This document shows, piece after piece, positions 51,404-60,051 of a DNA stretch of 64,000 nt. The translations under genes were made by a program, and so were the position numbers. This DNA is from VXLM01 sp965242665. Lineage in GTDB: Bacteria; Chloroflexota; Dehalococcoidia; Lucifugimonadales; VXLM01. The stretch lies in the NCBI GenBank assembly GCA_965242665.1, contig OZ251484.1, positions 186,001-250,000 on the forward strand, written 5' to 3'. The notes below the pieces were generated by a model. The model ran no database searches and had not been told where the DNA came from. It saw nothing but the letters and a program-made list of their open reading frames with translations. Every line of letters begins with the position of its first letter. Within the stretch, counting starts at the first letter, position 1.

Positions 51404-52999
51404 TCAAGCCTCCTCTTCATCGTTCCGAAACAAGAACGGCAGTCCATCCTTGCTGCTGCGTATTCTACTTTCAAACACGTTGTCGGAGCAGACGCGCGTG
51501 CGGTACCGCTGGATGGCGGGGCATGGAAGGGAATCTTGGGCATCCCTCAAAATCTCGCGTGCATGATCCAACACGCCATCTTCGCCATTCATCAGCCAGT
51601 CATTACGAATGCGCTGCCGCTCAACCTGTTCGTTTGCTTCATATTCGACTTGCAGACGCTCGAAGAACTCAGCGTTGACAACTTCATCTAGCTTGTCGCG
51701 CCAAGGATCAGCACGTGACCAGTCTTCATTCCTAATACCAGATTCACTTCTAGCGGAGAATGTAGCAACTGCACGACGCAAGATATTCTTGATGCGACCA
51801 ATCTGGACGATTCGCTCTCTAGCAATGTCGCCCAGCTCGCAATGAGAATCGGATCTTCCAAAGACTAGAGCAGCTTTGTGCCGAAATGGGATGATGCGCT
51901 CATGGTAGCCTTCAGTCCCTCCTTCGCCCCGAATCATACCGCGAGCAACAAGTTGCATTTCCATTTCGTAGCCCGAATCAAATCTCGCTGGGCGTAAGAG
52001 GTAAGGACGTGTCCAGTCGGGAGAGAACACTCCATCGACTACTCTCTCATACCCAAACTTCTCACGCGGACCTAGGAAGGCCGGGGGAGTTCCCGTGTTA
52101 TTTCGACTCTTGCCAGTAGGTGCCCACGGGTCTCCAGTCATCCCCTTCACATCGACGCACCGTCGGTCTTCTGAGTTAGCGCGAATTGCACGCAACTTGC
52201 CACTTACCGACTCCAACCGAACGCGACGGCAGACTTCTATGTAGAAGGGATCTAATTGCTTTGGGGACAGGGGCTCGGCCTTTGTACCATCCCACTCGAC
52301 TGTCCATATGAGACAGATACCTGAGTCATCCTTGGGATACTCCTGATAGTCTTTCAAGAGGGCTTGTCGATGCTCCAACAATGCAAGCATGTCGCGCTTC
52401 GCATGAATACCCATCCGAGTAGAAGGGGTGATGCTGAATGAAGGACGGTTCCCGTATCCGCTTGGCATACGGGAAATCCCATAGTTCCTGTTTCCTTTGT
52501 AGCCGTCCATCGTCTGGACAGTAAGCAGGGCAAACAGCCAGTCGTCAATCCCGGGGGATGACGCCACAGCGGACTTGAGGTCGTGGTTCCTGGGTGTGAC
52601 CAACATGTCCAACTCATCCGGAGACTCAACTTTGTTCTTGTACGCCGGGCGCTTGTCCGCGGCGGAGGCTGGCGGCTGCATGAAGGCTGGCTTGGTGATG
52701 TCGTCTATTACCAGATGCCATGGCTCGTCGTCTGGGTAGTCTGGGGTCAGTCCGCGTATGAGGGCTGCCCATGCTTTCGAGTCGGCGGGTGGTTCGCTGG
52801 CGCCCGCGCGACGCAGGGCCATCGCGCCGAGCTGGACGAGGAAGGCGTGCCAGGCGTGGCGTTGGTGCGGGCGCAGCGCGGGGAAGGCGTCGACTTCGTC
52901 CACCATCAGCGCGGCGTACACGTCCGGGAGCGGCGCGGAGATGCGGCCGCGGTCTCGGGTGTCCATGCGGATTAGCTGGTCTGTGAGGATGTTGTGCAT
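51404..52999 (-). CDS. cas8e: Type I-E Cascade large subunit Cas8e (Cse1/CasA)
   Basis: Cas8e recognises the PAM and recruits Cas3. I start at ATG 52999 (MHNILTDQLIRMDTRDRGR) because the promoter at 53047-53074 lies just upstream and would be inside the longer frame; GGAG precedes the ATG. The 531-residue protein has the family start plus FPALRPHQRHAWHAFLVQL, the DxxxPAFMQPP segment (KPAFMQPPASAADKRPAYKN), HDLKSAVASSPGIDDWLFAL (L1-loop type region) and VQTMDGYKGNRNYGISRM. The C-terminal half is the four-helix bundle. It is the first gene of the Cascade operon and is translationally coupled to cas11. Confidence 0.93.
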   Translation of the reverse strand: MHNILTDQLIRMDTRDRGRISAPLPDVYAALMVDEVDAFPALRPHQRHAWHAFLVQLGAMALRRAGASEPPADSKAWAALIRGLTPDYPDDEPWHLVIDDITKPAFMQPPASAADKRPAYKNKVESPDELDMLVTPRNHDLKSAVASSPGIDDWLFALLTVQTMDGYKGNRNYGISRMPSGYGNRPSFSITPSTRMGIHAKRDMLALLEHRQALLKDYQEYPKDDSGICLIWTVEWDGTKAEPLSPKQLDPFYIEVCRRVRLESVSGKLRAIRANSEDRRCVDVKGMTGDPWAPTGKSRNNTGTPPAFLGPREKFGYERVVDGVFSPDWTRPYLLRPARFDSGYEMEMQLVARGMIRGEGGTEGYHERIIPFRHKAALVFGRSDSHCELGDIARERIVQIGRIKNILRRAVATFSARSESGIRNEDWSRADPWRDKLDEVVNAEFFERLQVEYEANEQVERQRIRNDWLMNGEDGVLDHAREILRDAQDSLPCPAIQRYRTRVCSDNVFESRIRSSKDGLPFLFRNDEEEA

Positions 53000-53046
53000 A
53001 TGGTTGTACTCCGCTGGCACGCCTGTCGAAAGAACTGGCCTGCTAT

Positions 53047-53074
53047 TGTATAGCGCGTACGTTCGGCTTGTCAA
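53047..53074 (-). promoter_or_regulatory. Promoter of the Cascade operon
   Basis: On the minus strand TTGACA (53074-53069) and TATACA (53052-53047) are 16 bases apart. Transcription would start near 53040, leaving a leader of about 40 bases before cas8e. It separates Cascade and adaptation genes from cas3, which must have its own promoter in 55802-55926. Confidence 0.7.
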
Positions 53075-53131
53075 GAGGGAATTTGGGATTTTGAAGGCAT
53101 GGCCATGATATTCGATCTTTGCTTTCGCCGG

Positions 53132-55801
53132 TCATGTCTCTTTCTCGATGCGGCGGAGGCCCAGGCGGTCGTAGCGGAACTGGCGGTCGCCGAGGGAGAA
53201 GGTGAATCCGCCGGCGACGGGCGCTGGTTCTACGGGCTGGGACGCATCCGCCCCATGCAGCCAGCGGACGGAGACGGCCAGCTTGTCGATCTTGTGGGAC
53301 GCATCGAAGGGACTGGACTGGGAAGGCTCGAAGGTTACGTCGATGCGGTCGTCGCCCAAGCGCGTGCGTATCTTTTCGTCGTCCCTTACGAACGACACCT
53401 CACGGTTGTCCGTAAAGAACGATTTGTCGCGCTTGATCGTATGTCCTTGGGCGTGCATCTTGTCGGCTATCCAGCTGCCCTCTGTCTTGTTCGCGTGCGC
53501 CTGCCAATCCTCTCCCATTTCCTCGACGATGGCACTCAATCTTGCGGGATGCGTCGCATTCTCCACTAGCAAGCGGTTCATCTCTGGGATGCGCCATTCG
53601 GGATGATCGTCAATCAGCCGCCGGGTCGCTTCCAGAATCGTGAGGTCCATATACACGCCTCCGTTTGGGCCGAGTCCGTTGGCTTGGGCTCCGCTGGTCA
53701 ACAACGGCGCGAGGTCGCCGTCTGGGGGGACTAGCACGGTGCAGGAAGGCTGCGCGCATTCGGGCGGGCGGTTGGGGTCGTTGCGGCGGTGTCTGTGGAG
53801 GCGGCCGATGCGCTGCAGGAGGACGTCTGCCGGGCACAGGTCGGTTATCAGCAGGTCGGCGTCGATGTCGAGAGACTGTTCGAGGGTTTGGGTGCCGACC
53901 ACGACGCGCCCGCCGTCTTGCCTGTTCGCGCCGAGCAGCCTTCCTATCTCTGCATCCAAGAGGCGGCGGTCGCATGGGGCGAATCGTCCATGATGCAGGG
54001 TTTTCTTTCCTCCAACCGCGAACAGAAGCGCGTCATCGTCATGGATGGCTCGGCGTTCCAATGCTTGCTGCGTCTTCACCGCATAATCGACGGTATTGCG
54101 GACTATCAGGACCTTTGCTCCGGCGCGCGCAGCTTCCAAGGCGCGTTGGGCAGTGTCGTCGAAGTCTCGCATGTGAGGATGCGCCTCGATCCGCACGGTC
54201 TTCTCTTGGTCGTTCTCGCCGGCGGGGATCACGGAAGCGGAGGCGGCGGAGGCGCTGACCGCGGGGTAGGGGAATCGAACGGCATCATCGAGAGAGTGGA
54301 CGGGTTTGATGGTCTTTCCGCCGCCGTGATGCAGCCAACGATGGCGGGCATTCGAACCGAGCGTGGCCGACATCAGGAGGGCATACCCGCCGGCCCCGAG
54401 GTGGGCGTCGAGCAGCGATTCGAGGACGACGGTCATGTAGGTGTCGGAAGCGTGCACTTCGTCGACTATCAAGAGGTTTCTGGCCAGACACGCCGTTCTC
54501 ATGTGCGCGTTCTTGACTTGGAGCGCGCCCATCATCGCTTGGTCGACGGTGCCGACGGCGATTTGGGCGGCGAGGAAGCGCTTGGAACTCTCGGCGGCCC
54601 AAGGCCTTTCATCCCGGTTGTCATCCCGTTGGTCGTAGTCCTTCATGTCGACGATTTCCTCGCCCGGTTTCTGGTCGTAGCCGGGAATGGCGAGCACGAC
54701 GGGGGGCGTGTGTGCCTGGGGGAGCAGGCTGCGGATGAAGCGTTCGACGCGCTCGTGGATCTGGACGGCGGCGGCGCGAGTCGGCAGGGCGAAATAGAGG
54801 CCGTCCACCAATTCGGCTCGATACATGGACGCGAAGCGCCAGAGGGCGGCCTCCGTCTTGCCGGATCCGGTCTCGGACTCGATGATGATGAGCTGTTCGT
54901 CCAGCGGCGCGGAGCGTGTGGTCTGTTGTATTGCGTTTGGCGAGCCGGAAATACCGAATAGACTCCCGAATTCTGGTATCTCTGTGAAACTGCCTCTTTG
55001 AGCGTACAGGTCGAGTTTCAGGGCGTCGATGGCCGCCTTGGCGTGCGGCTGGGCGAGTGTTTGGAAGTAGTCGTCGCGGGGGGTATCGACATAGGGGAAC
55101 CAGGATTCGTTCGAGCCGACCCAGTCCGCCCAGTTGCACAGGCCCAGGAACATATGTTGGAACTCTGGGGCCGATGGAAGCGGAGGCGCGCCGGGCTGGA
55201 ACGCGGCAGGAAACCACTCGCGGAGGAGGAGGCCGATTCTCTGCACGAAGTCTTTCGGGCTCAGTGCTTGGAAGTCCCGCCAGACCGCGGGGTTCTTCGA
55301 CTGTCCACCTTCGAGCTGCAACGGGATGCCGTGATGGGACAGGGTTGCGACGAGCATCGCGCAGGCGGTTTCGCCGCCGCAATCGTCCCAGGTGAGGAAG
55401 TCGTCCCATCCCAGCGCATCGAAGAACCATTTGGAGGTTTTGGTGTCCTCCCCACTCAGAACCGGTACCAAGTCGTGGGTGTGCCCGGCGCACCCCGGCT
55501 TGCGCTGTCCTTGGAGGGCCTCCAGACTCCATATCCGCGCCTGGAATCCGACGTTGGACTTGCCGATGTCGTGGATGGCGGCGAATACCGAGAGCCTGGC
55601 GGAGGTCGATTCGTCGAGGTCGGCGAGGCGTGCGGACGCGGCGAGGCGCTTTCTGATGGTTGGAACACGCATCAGGGCCTGGAAGCAGGCGCCGACGTCT
55701 GCCAAGTGGTGCTCCAGGAGGTGGATCCGATTCTTGTCCTGTCGGTCGGATTTTCCCCAATGCCGTTTGGTGTATGCGGGCAACGTGTCGTCGTGTGTCA
55801 T
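53132..55801 (-). CDS. cas3: CRISPR-associated nuclease-helicase Cas3 (type I-E)
   Basis: Cas3 is recruited to the Cascade R-loop and unwinds and degrades target DNA. The 889-residue protein has an N-terminal HD nuclease domain: HHLADVGACF with the first His (about residue 31), FAAIHDIGKSNVGFQ with His77-Asp78, and LSHHGIPLQL. The helicase follows: motif I ESETGSGKTEAAL, motif II DEVHAS (DExH), motif III MSATLG, and motif VI QRIGRLHRH; GTQTLEQSLDIDADLLITDL is motif V. The C-terminal accessory domain ends the chain. All catalytic residues are intact, so the nuclease on Cas11 is an addition and not a replacement. The ATG follows AAGGAGC. It is divergent from the DnaQ-like gene. Confidence 0.96.
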   Translation of the reverse strand: MTHDDTLPAYTKRHWGKSDRQDKNRIHLLEHHLADVGACFQALMRVPTIRKRLAASARLADLDESTSARLSVFAAIHDIGKSNVGFQARIWSLEALQGQRKPGCAGHTHDLVPVLSGEDTKTSKWFFDALGWDDFLTWDDCGGETACAMLVATLSHHGIPLQLEGGQSKNPAVWRDFQALSPKDFVQRIGLLLREWFPAAFQPGAPPLPSAPEFQHMFLGLCNWADWVGSNESWFPYVDTPRDDYFQTLAQPHAKAAIDALKLDLYAQRGSFTEIPEFGSLFGISGSPNAIQQTTRSAPLDEQLIIIESETGSGKTEAALWRFASMYRAELVDGLYFALPTRAAAVQIHERVERFIRSLLPQAHTPPVVLAIPGYDQKPGEEIVDMKDYDQRDDNRDERPWAAESSKRFLAAQIAVGTVDQAMMGALQVKNAHMRTACLARNLLIVDEVHASDTYMTVVLESLLDAHLGAGGYALLMSATLGSNARHRWLHHGGGKTIKPVHSLDDAVRFPYPAVSASAASASVIPAGENDQEKTVRIEAHPHMRDFDDTAQRALEAARAGAKVLIVRNTVDYAVKTQQALERRAIHDDDALLFAVGGKKTLHHGRFAPCDRRLLDAEIGRLLGANRQDGGRVVVGTQTLEQSLDIDADLLITDLCPADVLLQRIGRLHRHRRNDPNRPPECAQPSCTVLVPPDGDLAPLLTSGAQANGLGPNGGVYMDLTILEATRRLIDDHPEWRIPEMNRLLVENATHPARLSAIVEEMGEDWQAHANKTEGSWIADKMHAQGHTIKRDKSFFTDNREVSFVRDDEKIRTRLGDDRIDVTFEPSQSSPFDASHKIDKLAVSVRWLHGADASQPVEPAPVAGGFTFSLGDRQFRYDRLGLRRIEKET

Positions 55802-55926
55802 CTTTGCTCCTTGCGTTCAAGAGTCCATCGACCGCGCGCAGTCGGTCTCAAACCATCCTTGCATCAAGGGCAACTATAGCAGGAAACTAGACGAGTAGGC
55901 GCGGAGCAAATCGAGAGGGAGGAGGC

Positions 55927-56466
55927 ATGAACCTGACGTTCAATGCAATCGACGTTGAGACCGCAAACGCGAGTCCGGCGAGCATCTGTCAGATAGGCGT
56001 CGTTCACTTTCGCGAAGGGAAGATACAGGATCGGTGGTCTACGCTGGTCGACCCTGAGGAAGGGTTCCATTGGTTCAATGTCGATCTTCACGGCATTGAT
56101 GCGGGAACCGTGGAATGCAGCGGAACGTTTGCGGAAGTCTATGACGAGCTGTTGGATCGTGCGGAGGGGAGTGCGCTGGTGAGCCACACGAGCTTCGACC
56201 GCATCGCGCTGGAAGGGGCGGCGGAGAAGTACGGGTTGGCGCCGATCTCTGCGACGTGGCTCGACAGCGCCGTGATTGCGCGGCGCGCCTGGCGGGGAAG
56301 ATATCGGCGGCGATGGAGTCTGGCGCGCATCGCAGGAGACTTGGGCATCGCATTCGAGCATCATAGCGCGGTGGAAGACGCTAGGGCCGCGGGGGAAATC
56401 GTCTTGCACGCGTGCGAACACGCTGGGGTGGACATCGATGGATGGATCCGACGGGTGAGGGCGTAG
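55927..56466 (+). CDS. DnaQ-like 3'-5' exonuclease (DEDDh)
   Basis: A 179-residue stand-alone exonuclease of the DnaQ/RNase T fold. The DEDDh residues are visible: Asp and Glu in AIDVETANAS (Exo I), Asp in the SHTSFDRIAL segment (Exo II), and His plus Asp in FEHHSAVEDARAA (Exo III). GAGGGAGGAGGC precedes the ATG. It is divergent from cas3, 125 bases away, at the edge of the CRISPR locus. DnaQ-type exonucleases trim prespacers in some I-E systems, where they may be fused to Cas2 or act in trans, so a role in adaptation is likely. It could also act in DNA repair. Confidence 0.92.
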   Translation: MNLTFNAIDVETANASPASICQIGVVHFREGKIQDRWSTLVDPEEGFHWFNVDLHGIDAGTVECSGTFAEVYDELLDRAEGSALVSHTSFDRIALEGAAEKYGLAPISATWLDSAVIARRAWRGRYRRRWSLARIAGDLGIAFEHHSAVEDARAAGEIVLHACEHAGVDIDGWIRRVRA

Positions 56467-56524
56467 CGGATGGGTTCTTTCGGATGAGAGTACGCCGGTA
56501 GCTCTTCCCTACCCGCGCGGAGGT

Positions 56525-59500
56525 TCAAGCGCGAGGGGCGGTCGGGGCATCTTGCCGTTCGGGGGGTTTGCGGTAGGTCAAGGAGAAGACCATCTCCGAC
56601 AGCCATGTGCGGAACGATTGGTCGTCGTTGAACTTCTGGAATAGATCGGCGTCGTCGGAGAGTAGGTCGGTAATTGTTCCTTCGAGGGCTCGGTCGTGTT
56701 CGATACGCGCGTTTTGGGGGTCGGAGTTGGACGTGATAGCGTTTTGGTATGCTCTGTCGGCGGCTACTTTGTCAGGAAGATCCTCGGTTATCAGCTTTCT
56801 TATCCTGTCCGGGTCCTTCCAGTCGATGTTGCCGAACTTCTCGTTGAAGTCGCGGAGGATGTTCGAGAGCCGGTCAGGCTCCGGATCGAGTTTGTTTCCG
56901 CCGCCGACGTCTGGGACGGGGTCGAGTTCGGAATCCTCATCGAGTAGTGAAAGATCCCTTGCGGCCTGCTTTTCCGCGCGGTAGCTGTCCATGTCGATGG
57001 CGGCGAGGAGGCCTTGGGACATGTCTTCTTCGACGGGGGCGGGCAGTTTGGGAACGAGGAAGTTCAGGAAGATGGAGAGCTTCTCCCATTCGGGAATGTT
57101 GTAGGGCAAGATGGACGCCAGGAAGCCGTAGGCTCGGAGGAACGCCTTGGCATTTCCCTTGAATTCGATCTGTCCGGCTTCATCGAGTTGTTCTAGGTAA
57201 TCCCTCACGCAGGAATCGAGGATGCGGTCGAGTTCGCCGCGGTCTGCGCCCCCGAGGTAGCGTTCGACGAGGTGGTCGATTTGGTAGGTGGAGTATATGC
57301 GGCAACCGTCGAGAGACGCTTTGAGGTCGTGCAGTCTGTTGGGGTCGGTTTCGTTCGAGAGCAAGGTAGTTCGGTAGTAGTCGGCGAACGCGTTCTCGAT
57401 GGTGTCGGCGTTGTTGGTGAAGTCGAGGACGAAGGCATCGTACTTCTGCGGGTGGGAGCGATTGAGGCGGGAGAGGGTTTGGACGGCCTTGACGCCGGCC
57501 AGCATCTTGTCGACGTACATGGTATGCAGGAGGGGCTCGTCGTAGCCTGTTTGGAACTTGTCAGCGCAGACGAGGAATCGGTAGGGTTCTTCTTTGAATT
57601 TGTCGGCGATTTGGCCGGACGGAAATCCGTTGAGGGATGCTTCCGTGACTGGGGTTCCGCCGTAGTCGTGTTCGCCGGAGAAGGCGATGAGGGCTTCGTA
57701 GGGACTCTTGCGTTCTTTCAGGCTGCGGGCGACGGCGTGATAGTAGTCGATCGCCTTTTGGATGCTGTCGGTAACGACCATGGCGCGCGCCTTGCCGCCG
57801 ATTTTGTTCTGTCCCAGCACGTTCTCATAGAAGTGGTCGACCATCATCTCCGCCTTGAGATTGATGACGTGTTCGTGCTGCTCGACGTACCGGCGGAGTT
57901 TGCCACGGGAGCGCTTGGCGTCGAATTCGGGATCGTCCTCCACGGCCTTGACGAGCTTGTAGTAGCTCGTTATGGGGGTGTAGTGCTGGAGCACGTCCAC
58001 GATGAATCCTTCTTGGATGGCTTGCTTCATCGTGTAGCTATGGAAGGGGCGGCGTCCAGTCGCTCCATCTGGCCGGGGGACGGGTTCTCCGAACATCTCC
58101 AACGTCTTGTTCTTTGGGGTGGCGGTGAAGGCGAAGTAGCTGGCGTTTTCGAGGAGTTTCTTGGATTCGATGATTCGATTGATCTCGTCTTCCGTGGTGT
58201 GGTAGCCGAGAGCGTCGGATACGGCGGCCGAGGTGCTGCCGCCCTGCCCGGAGTGCGCCTCGTCGATGATGATGGCGAAGGCGCGGCCGCGGGGGGCGGC
58301 TCCAATGCTTTCGAGGATGTAGGGGAACTTCTGCAAGGTCGAGATGATGATCTTCTTGCCTGACTCTATGTCGCGGAGCAGGTCGACGGATTTCTCTGCG
58401 TGGTGGACGGTAGCGCCGATTTGGGCGTACTGCTTGACGGTATCTTGTATTTGCCTGTCCAGTATCGTGCGGTCGGTAACGACGAAGATGGAGTCGAATA
58501 CCGGCTTGCCGTCCTTCTCTGTTTCGACGAGTTGGTGGGCGAGCCATGCGATGGAATTCGACTTGCCGCTGCCTGCGGAGTGTTGGATTAGATAGCGGCG
58601 TCCGACTCCGTTCTGGGACACATCCGCCAGGAGCTTGCGGGTTACTTCTAGTTGGTGGAAGCGAGGCCAGATCTGCTTGCGGGAGTTTCGTCCGTTGCCG
58701 GTTTGGACGATCTGGGCGTAGTTTTCGATGATGTTCGTTAGGCTTTCGCGGGTGAGGGTTTCTTGCCAGAGGTAGGCGGTCTTGATTCCGTCGGGGTTTG
58801 GGGGATTTCCCGTGCCGTCGTTCCAGCCGCGGTTGAAGGGCAGGAAGACGGATCGCTTGCCGTCGAGATGGGTGCAGAAGTAGACCTCGTTGTCGTCTAC
58901 GGCAAAGTGCGCCATGCAACGGCCGAGTTCGAAGATGGGCTCCCGTGCGTCGCGGTCGTGCATGTATTGCTCGATCGCGTCCTGGGCGGTCTGCGTGGTA
59001 AGGCTGTTCTTGAGTTCGAACGTGGCGATTGGGAGGCCGTTGACGAACAGGCAGAGGTCGAGGGCGCGGCGGGTGTCAGTGAGGCTGTAGCGGAGCTGTC
59101 GAGTAATGCCGAAGCGGTTTGATTCCCAACGCTCCGTCGCCGCGATGTTGGCGCGGGAGGGAGCGCCGTAGAAGGCGTCGACGGAGTCGGGGCCGTGCTT
59201 GAGGCCGTTGCGGAGGACGTCGACGGTTCCGCGTTTGGAGACTTCGCTCTTGAGGCGCGCGAGGAACTTGCGTCGGACGGGGGTGTCGCGGTCGATTTCG
59301 AGGCGTGCGGCGGTCGTTGGCTGGGTGGCGTTCAAGAAGGCGGCGAGCTGGACGAGGTCGACGCAGTATTCTCGGTCGTAGTCGCTGGGGTCGCCGCAGG
59401 CCCATCCGGCGTTGTAGTCGATGGGGCTTTCGCCGACTGCGCCGGGTTGTACTCGGTCGCAGGGGGAGCCGGTGAGGGCCGCGCAGATGAGGCGTTCGAG

Positions 59501-59527
59501 TCCGCGTTCGGTGGTGTCGGTGGTCAT
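56525..59527 (-). CDS. hsdR: Type I restriction enzyme, R subunit (HsdR)
   Basis: HsdR is the translocase-nuclease of a type I restriction-modification complex, pulling DNA until it cuts far from the recognition site. I start at ATG 59527 (MTTDTTERGLERLICAALTG), overlapping the upstream stop in ATGA. Of 1000 residues, about 145-185 hold the nuclease motif (ALDLCLFVNGLPIATFELKN; Asp then ExK). Walker A is SAGSGKSNSIAWL, the DEAH box lies in IIDEAHSGQGGST, motif III in YFAFTATPKNKT, and late helicase motifs in VCADKFQTGYDEPLLHTMYV and AVQTLSRLNRSHP. The C-terminal helical domain is rich in Asp/Glu. Length and motifs are complete. hsdS lies at 61915 with two regulatory-type genes between; hsdM is not in the window. 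Confidence 0.96.
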   Translation of the reverse strand: MTTDTTERGLERLICAALTGSPCDRVQPGAVGESPIDYNAGWACGDPSDYDREYCVDLVQLAAFLNATQPTTAARLEIDRDTPVRRKFLARLKSEVSKRGTVDVLRNGLKHGPDSVDAFYGAPSRANIAATERWESNRFGITRQLRYSLTDTRRALDLCLFVNGLPIATFELKNSLTTQTAQDAIEQYMHDRDAREPIFELGRCMAHFAVDDNEVYFCTHLDGKRSVFLPFNRGWNDGTGNPPNPDGIKTAYLWQETLTRESLTNIIENYAQIVQTGNGRNSRKQIWPRFHQLEVTRKLLADVSQNGVGRRYLIQHSAGSGKSNSIAWLAHQLVETEKDGKPVFDSIFVVTDRTILDRQIQDTVKQYAQIGATVHHAEKSVDLLRDIESGKKIIISTLQKFPYILESIGAAPRGRAFAIIIDEAHSGQGGSTSAAVSDALGYHTTEDEINRIIESKKLLENASYFAFTATPKNKTLEMFGEPVPRPDGATGRRPFHSYTMKQAIQEGFIVDVLQHYTPITSYYKLVKAVEDDPEFDAKRSRGKLRRYVEQHEHVINLKAEMMVDHFYENVLGQNKIGGKARAMVVTDSIQKAIDYYHAVARSLKERKSPYEALIAFSGEHDYGGTPVTEASLNGFPSGQIADKFKEEPYRFLVCADKFQTGYDEPLLHTMYVDKMLAGVKAVQTLSRLNRSHPQKYDAFVLDFTNNADTIENAFADYYRTTLLSNETDPNRLHDLKASLDGCRIYSTYQIDHLVERYLGGADRGELDRILDSCVRDYLEQLDEAGQIEFKGNAKAFLRAYGFLASILPYNIPEWEKLSIFLNFLVPKLPAPVEEDMSQGLLAAIDMDSYRAEKQAARDLSLLDEDSELDPVPDVGGGNKLDPEPDRLSNILRDFNEKFGNIDWKDPDRIRKLITEDLPDKVAADRAYQNAITSNSDPQNARIEHDRALEGTITDLLSDDADLFQKFNDDQSFRTWLSEMVFSLTYRKPPERQDAPTAPRA

Positions 59528-60051
59528 AGGTCCCCCTGGTTCCAATCGAATCTCACTTGAAGTTCGCGCAGCATTTTAAAGGTGTTCATGTAGGAAACTC
59601 CGAATTCCGTGCAAACGTTTGGTATCTTGACCACTTTCTTGGCATCTTCATCGTACACTTCGTGAGTAACGAGAACGGCATCGTATACCATAGCATAGGC
59701 TATGAGCCAGCCATCCGCGCCACGGGCGAATTCCTCCTTCGCTTGCTCCTGGAATTGACAATTCTCGCGTACCCAATCCATGACCCGCCCGTAGGCGTCG
59801 AAGACAGCTTGCTCCGTCGCATCGGCGAACAGACCCTCTCTAGCGGGGTCTTTCGCCCACTTGGAAAGGGCATCTTTGTATCCAACGAGTTCAGCCTTGA
59901 CGCGGTCAATGCTCACGATGTCGCTCCTAGTGGAAGGACGAGACAACCACTCCCAGAATCCGGGGCAGATGTCGAACGCGTAGTAGCGTTGGTGCGCTTC
60001 GATGAAGACGTTGGAGTCGAGTAGGTACAGCGGGCCGGAACGATCGGTCAT
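59524..60051 (-). CDS. DUF4411 family PIN-fold protein
   Basis: A 175-residue protein of the DUF4411 group, which has a PIN-like nuclease fold and is usually found with ImmA/IrrE-type partners. The first acidic residue is in LYLLDSNVFIEAHQRYYAFD; further acidic residues lie in GADGWLIAYAMVYDAVLVTH and EVYDEDAKKV. WEWLSRPSTRSDIVSIDRV and FGVSYMNTFKMLRELQVRF are typical. It overlaps hsdR downstream and the ImmA/IrrE gene upstream by four bases each, so the three are translated as one unit. A toxin-like or host-guard role within the restriction locus is plausible; whether it is active is unknown. Confidence 0.88.
   Translation of the reverse strand: MTDRSGPLYLLDSNVFIEAHQRYYAFDICPGFWEWLSRPSTRSDIVSIDRVKAELVGYKDALSKWAKDPAREGLFADATEQAVFDAYGRVMDWVRENCQFQEQAKEEFARGADGWLIAYAMVYDAVLVTHEVYDEDAKKVVKIPNVCTEFGVSYMNTFKMLRELQVRFDWNQGDL

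Noticed and set aside
52999..53074. Longer N-terminus of Cas8e from 53074
   Set aside because: It would place the coding start on the -35 box of the Cascade promoter; the shorter form matches the Cas8e family start.
46224..55801. HNH insertion in Cas5e or Cas8e
   Set aside because: Both subunits have normal length and no HNH motif; the only added nuclease domain is in Cas11e.
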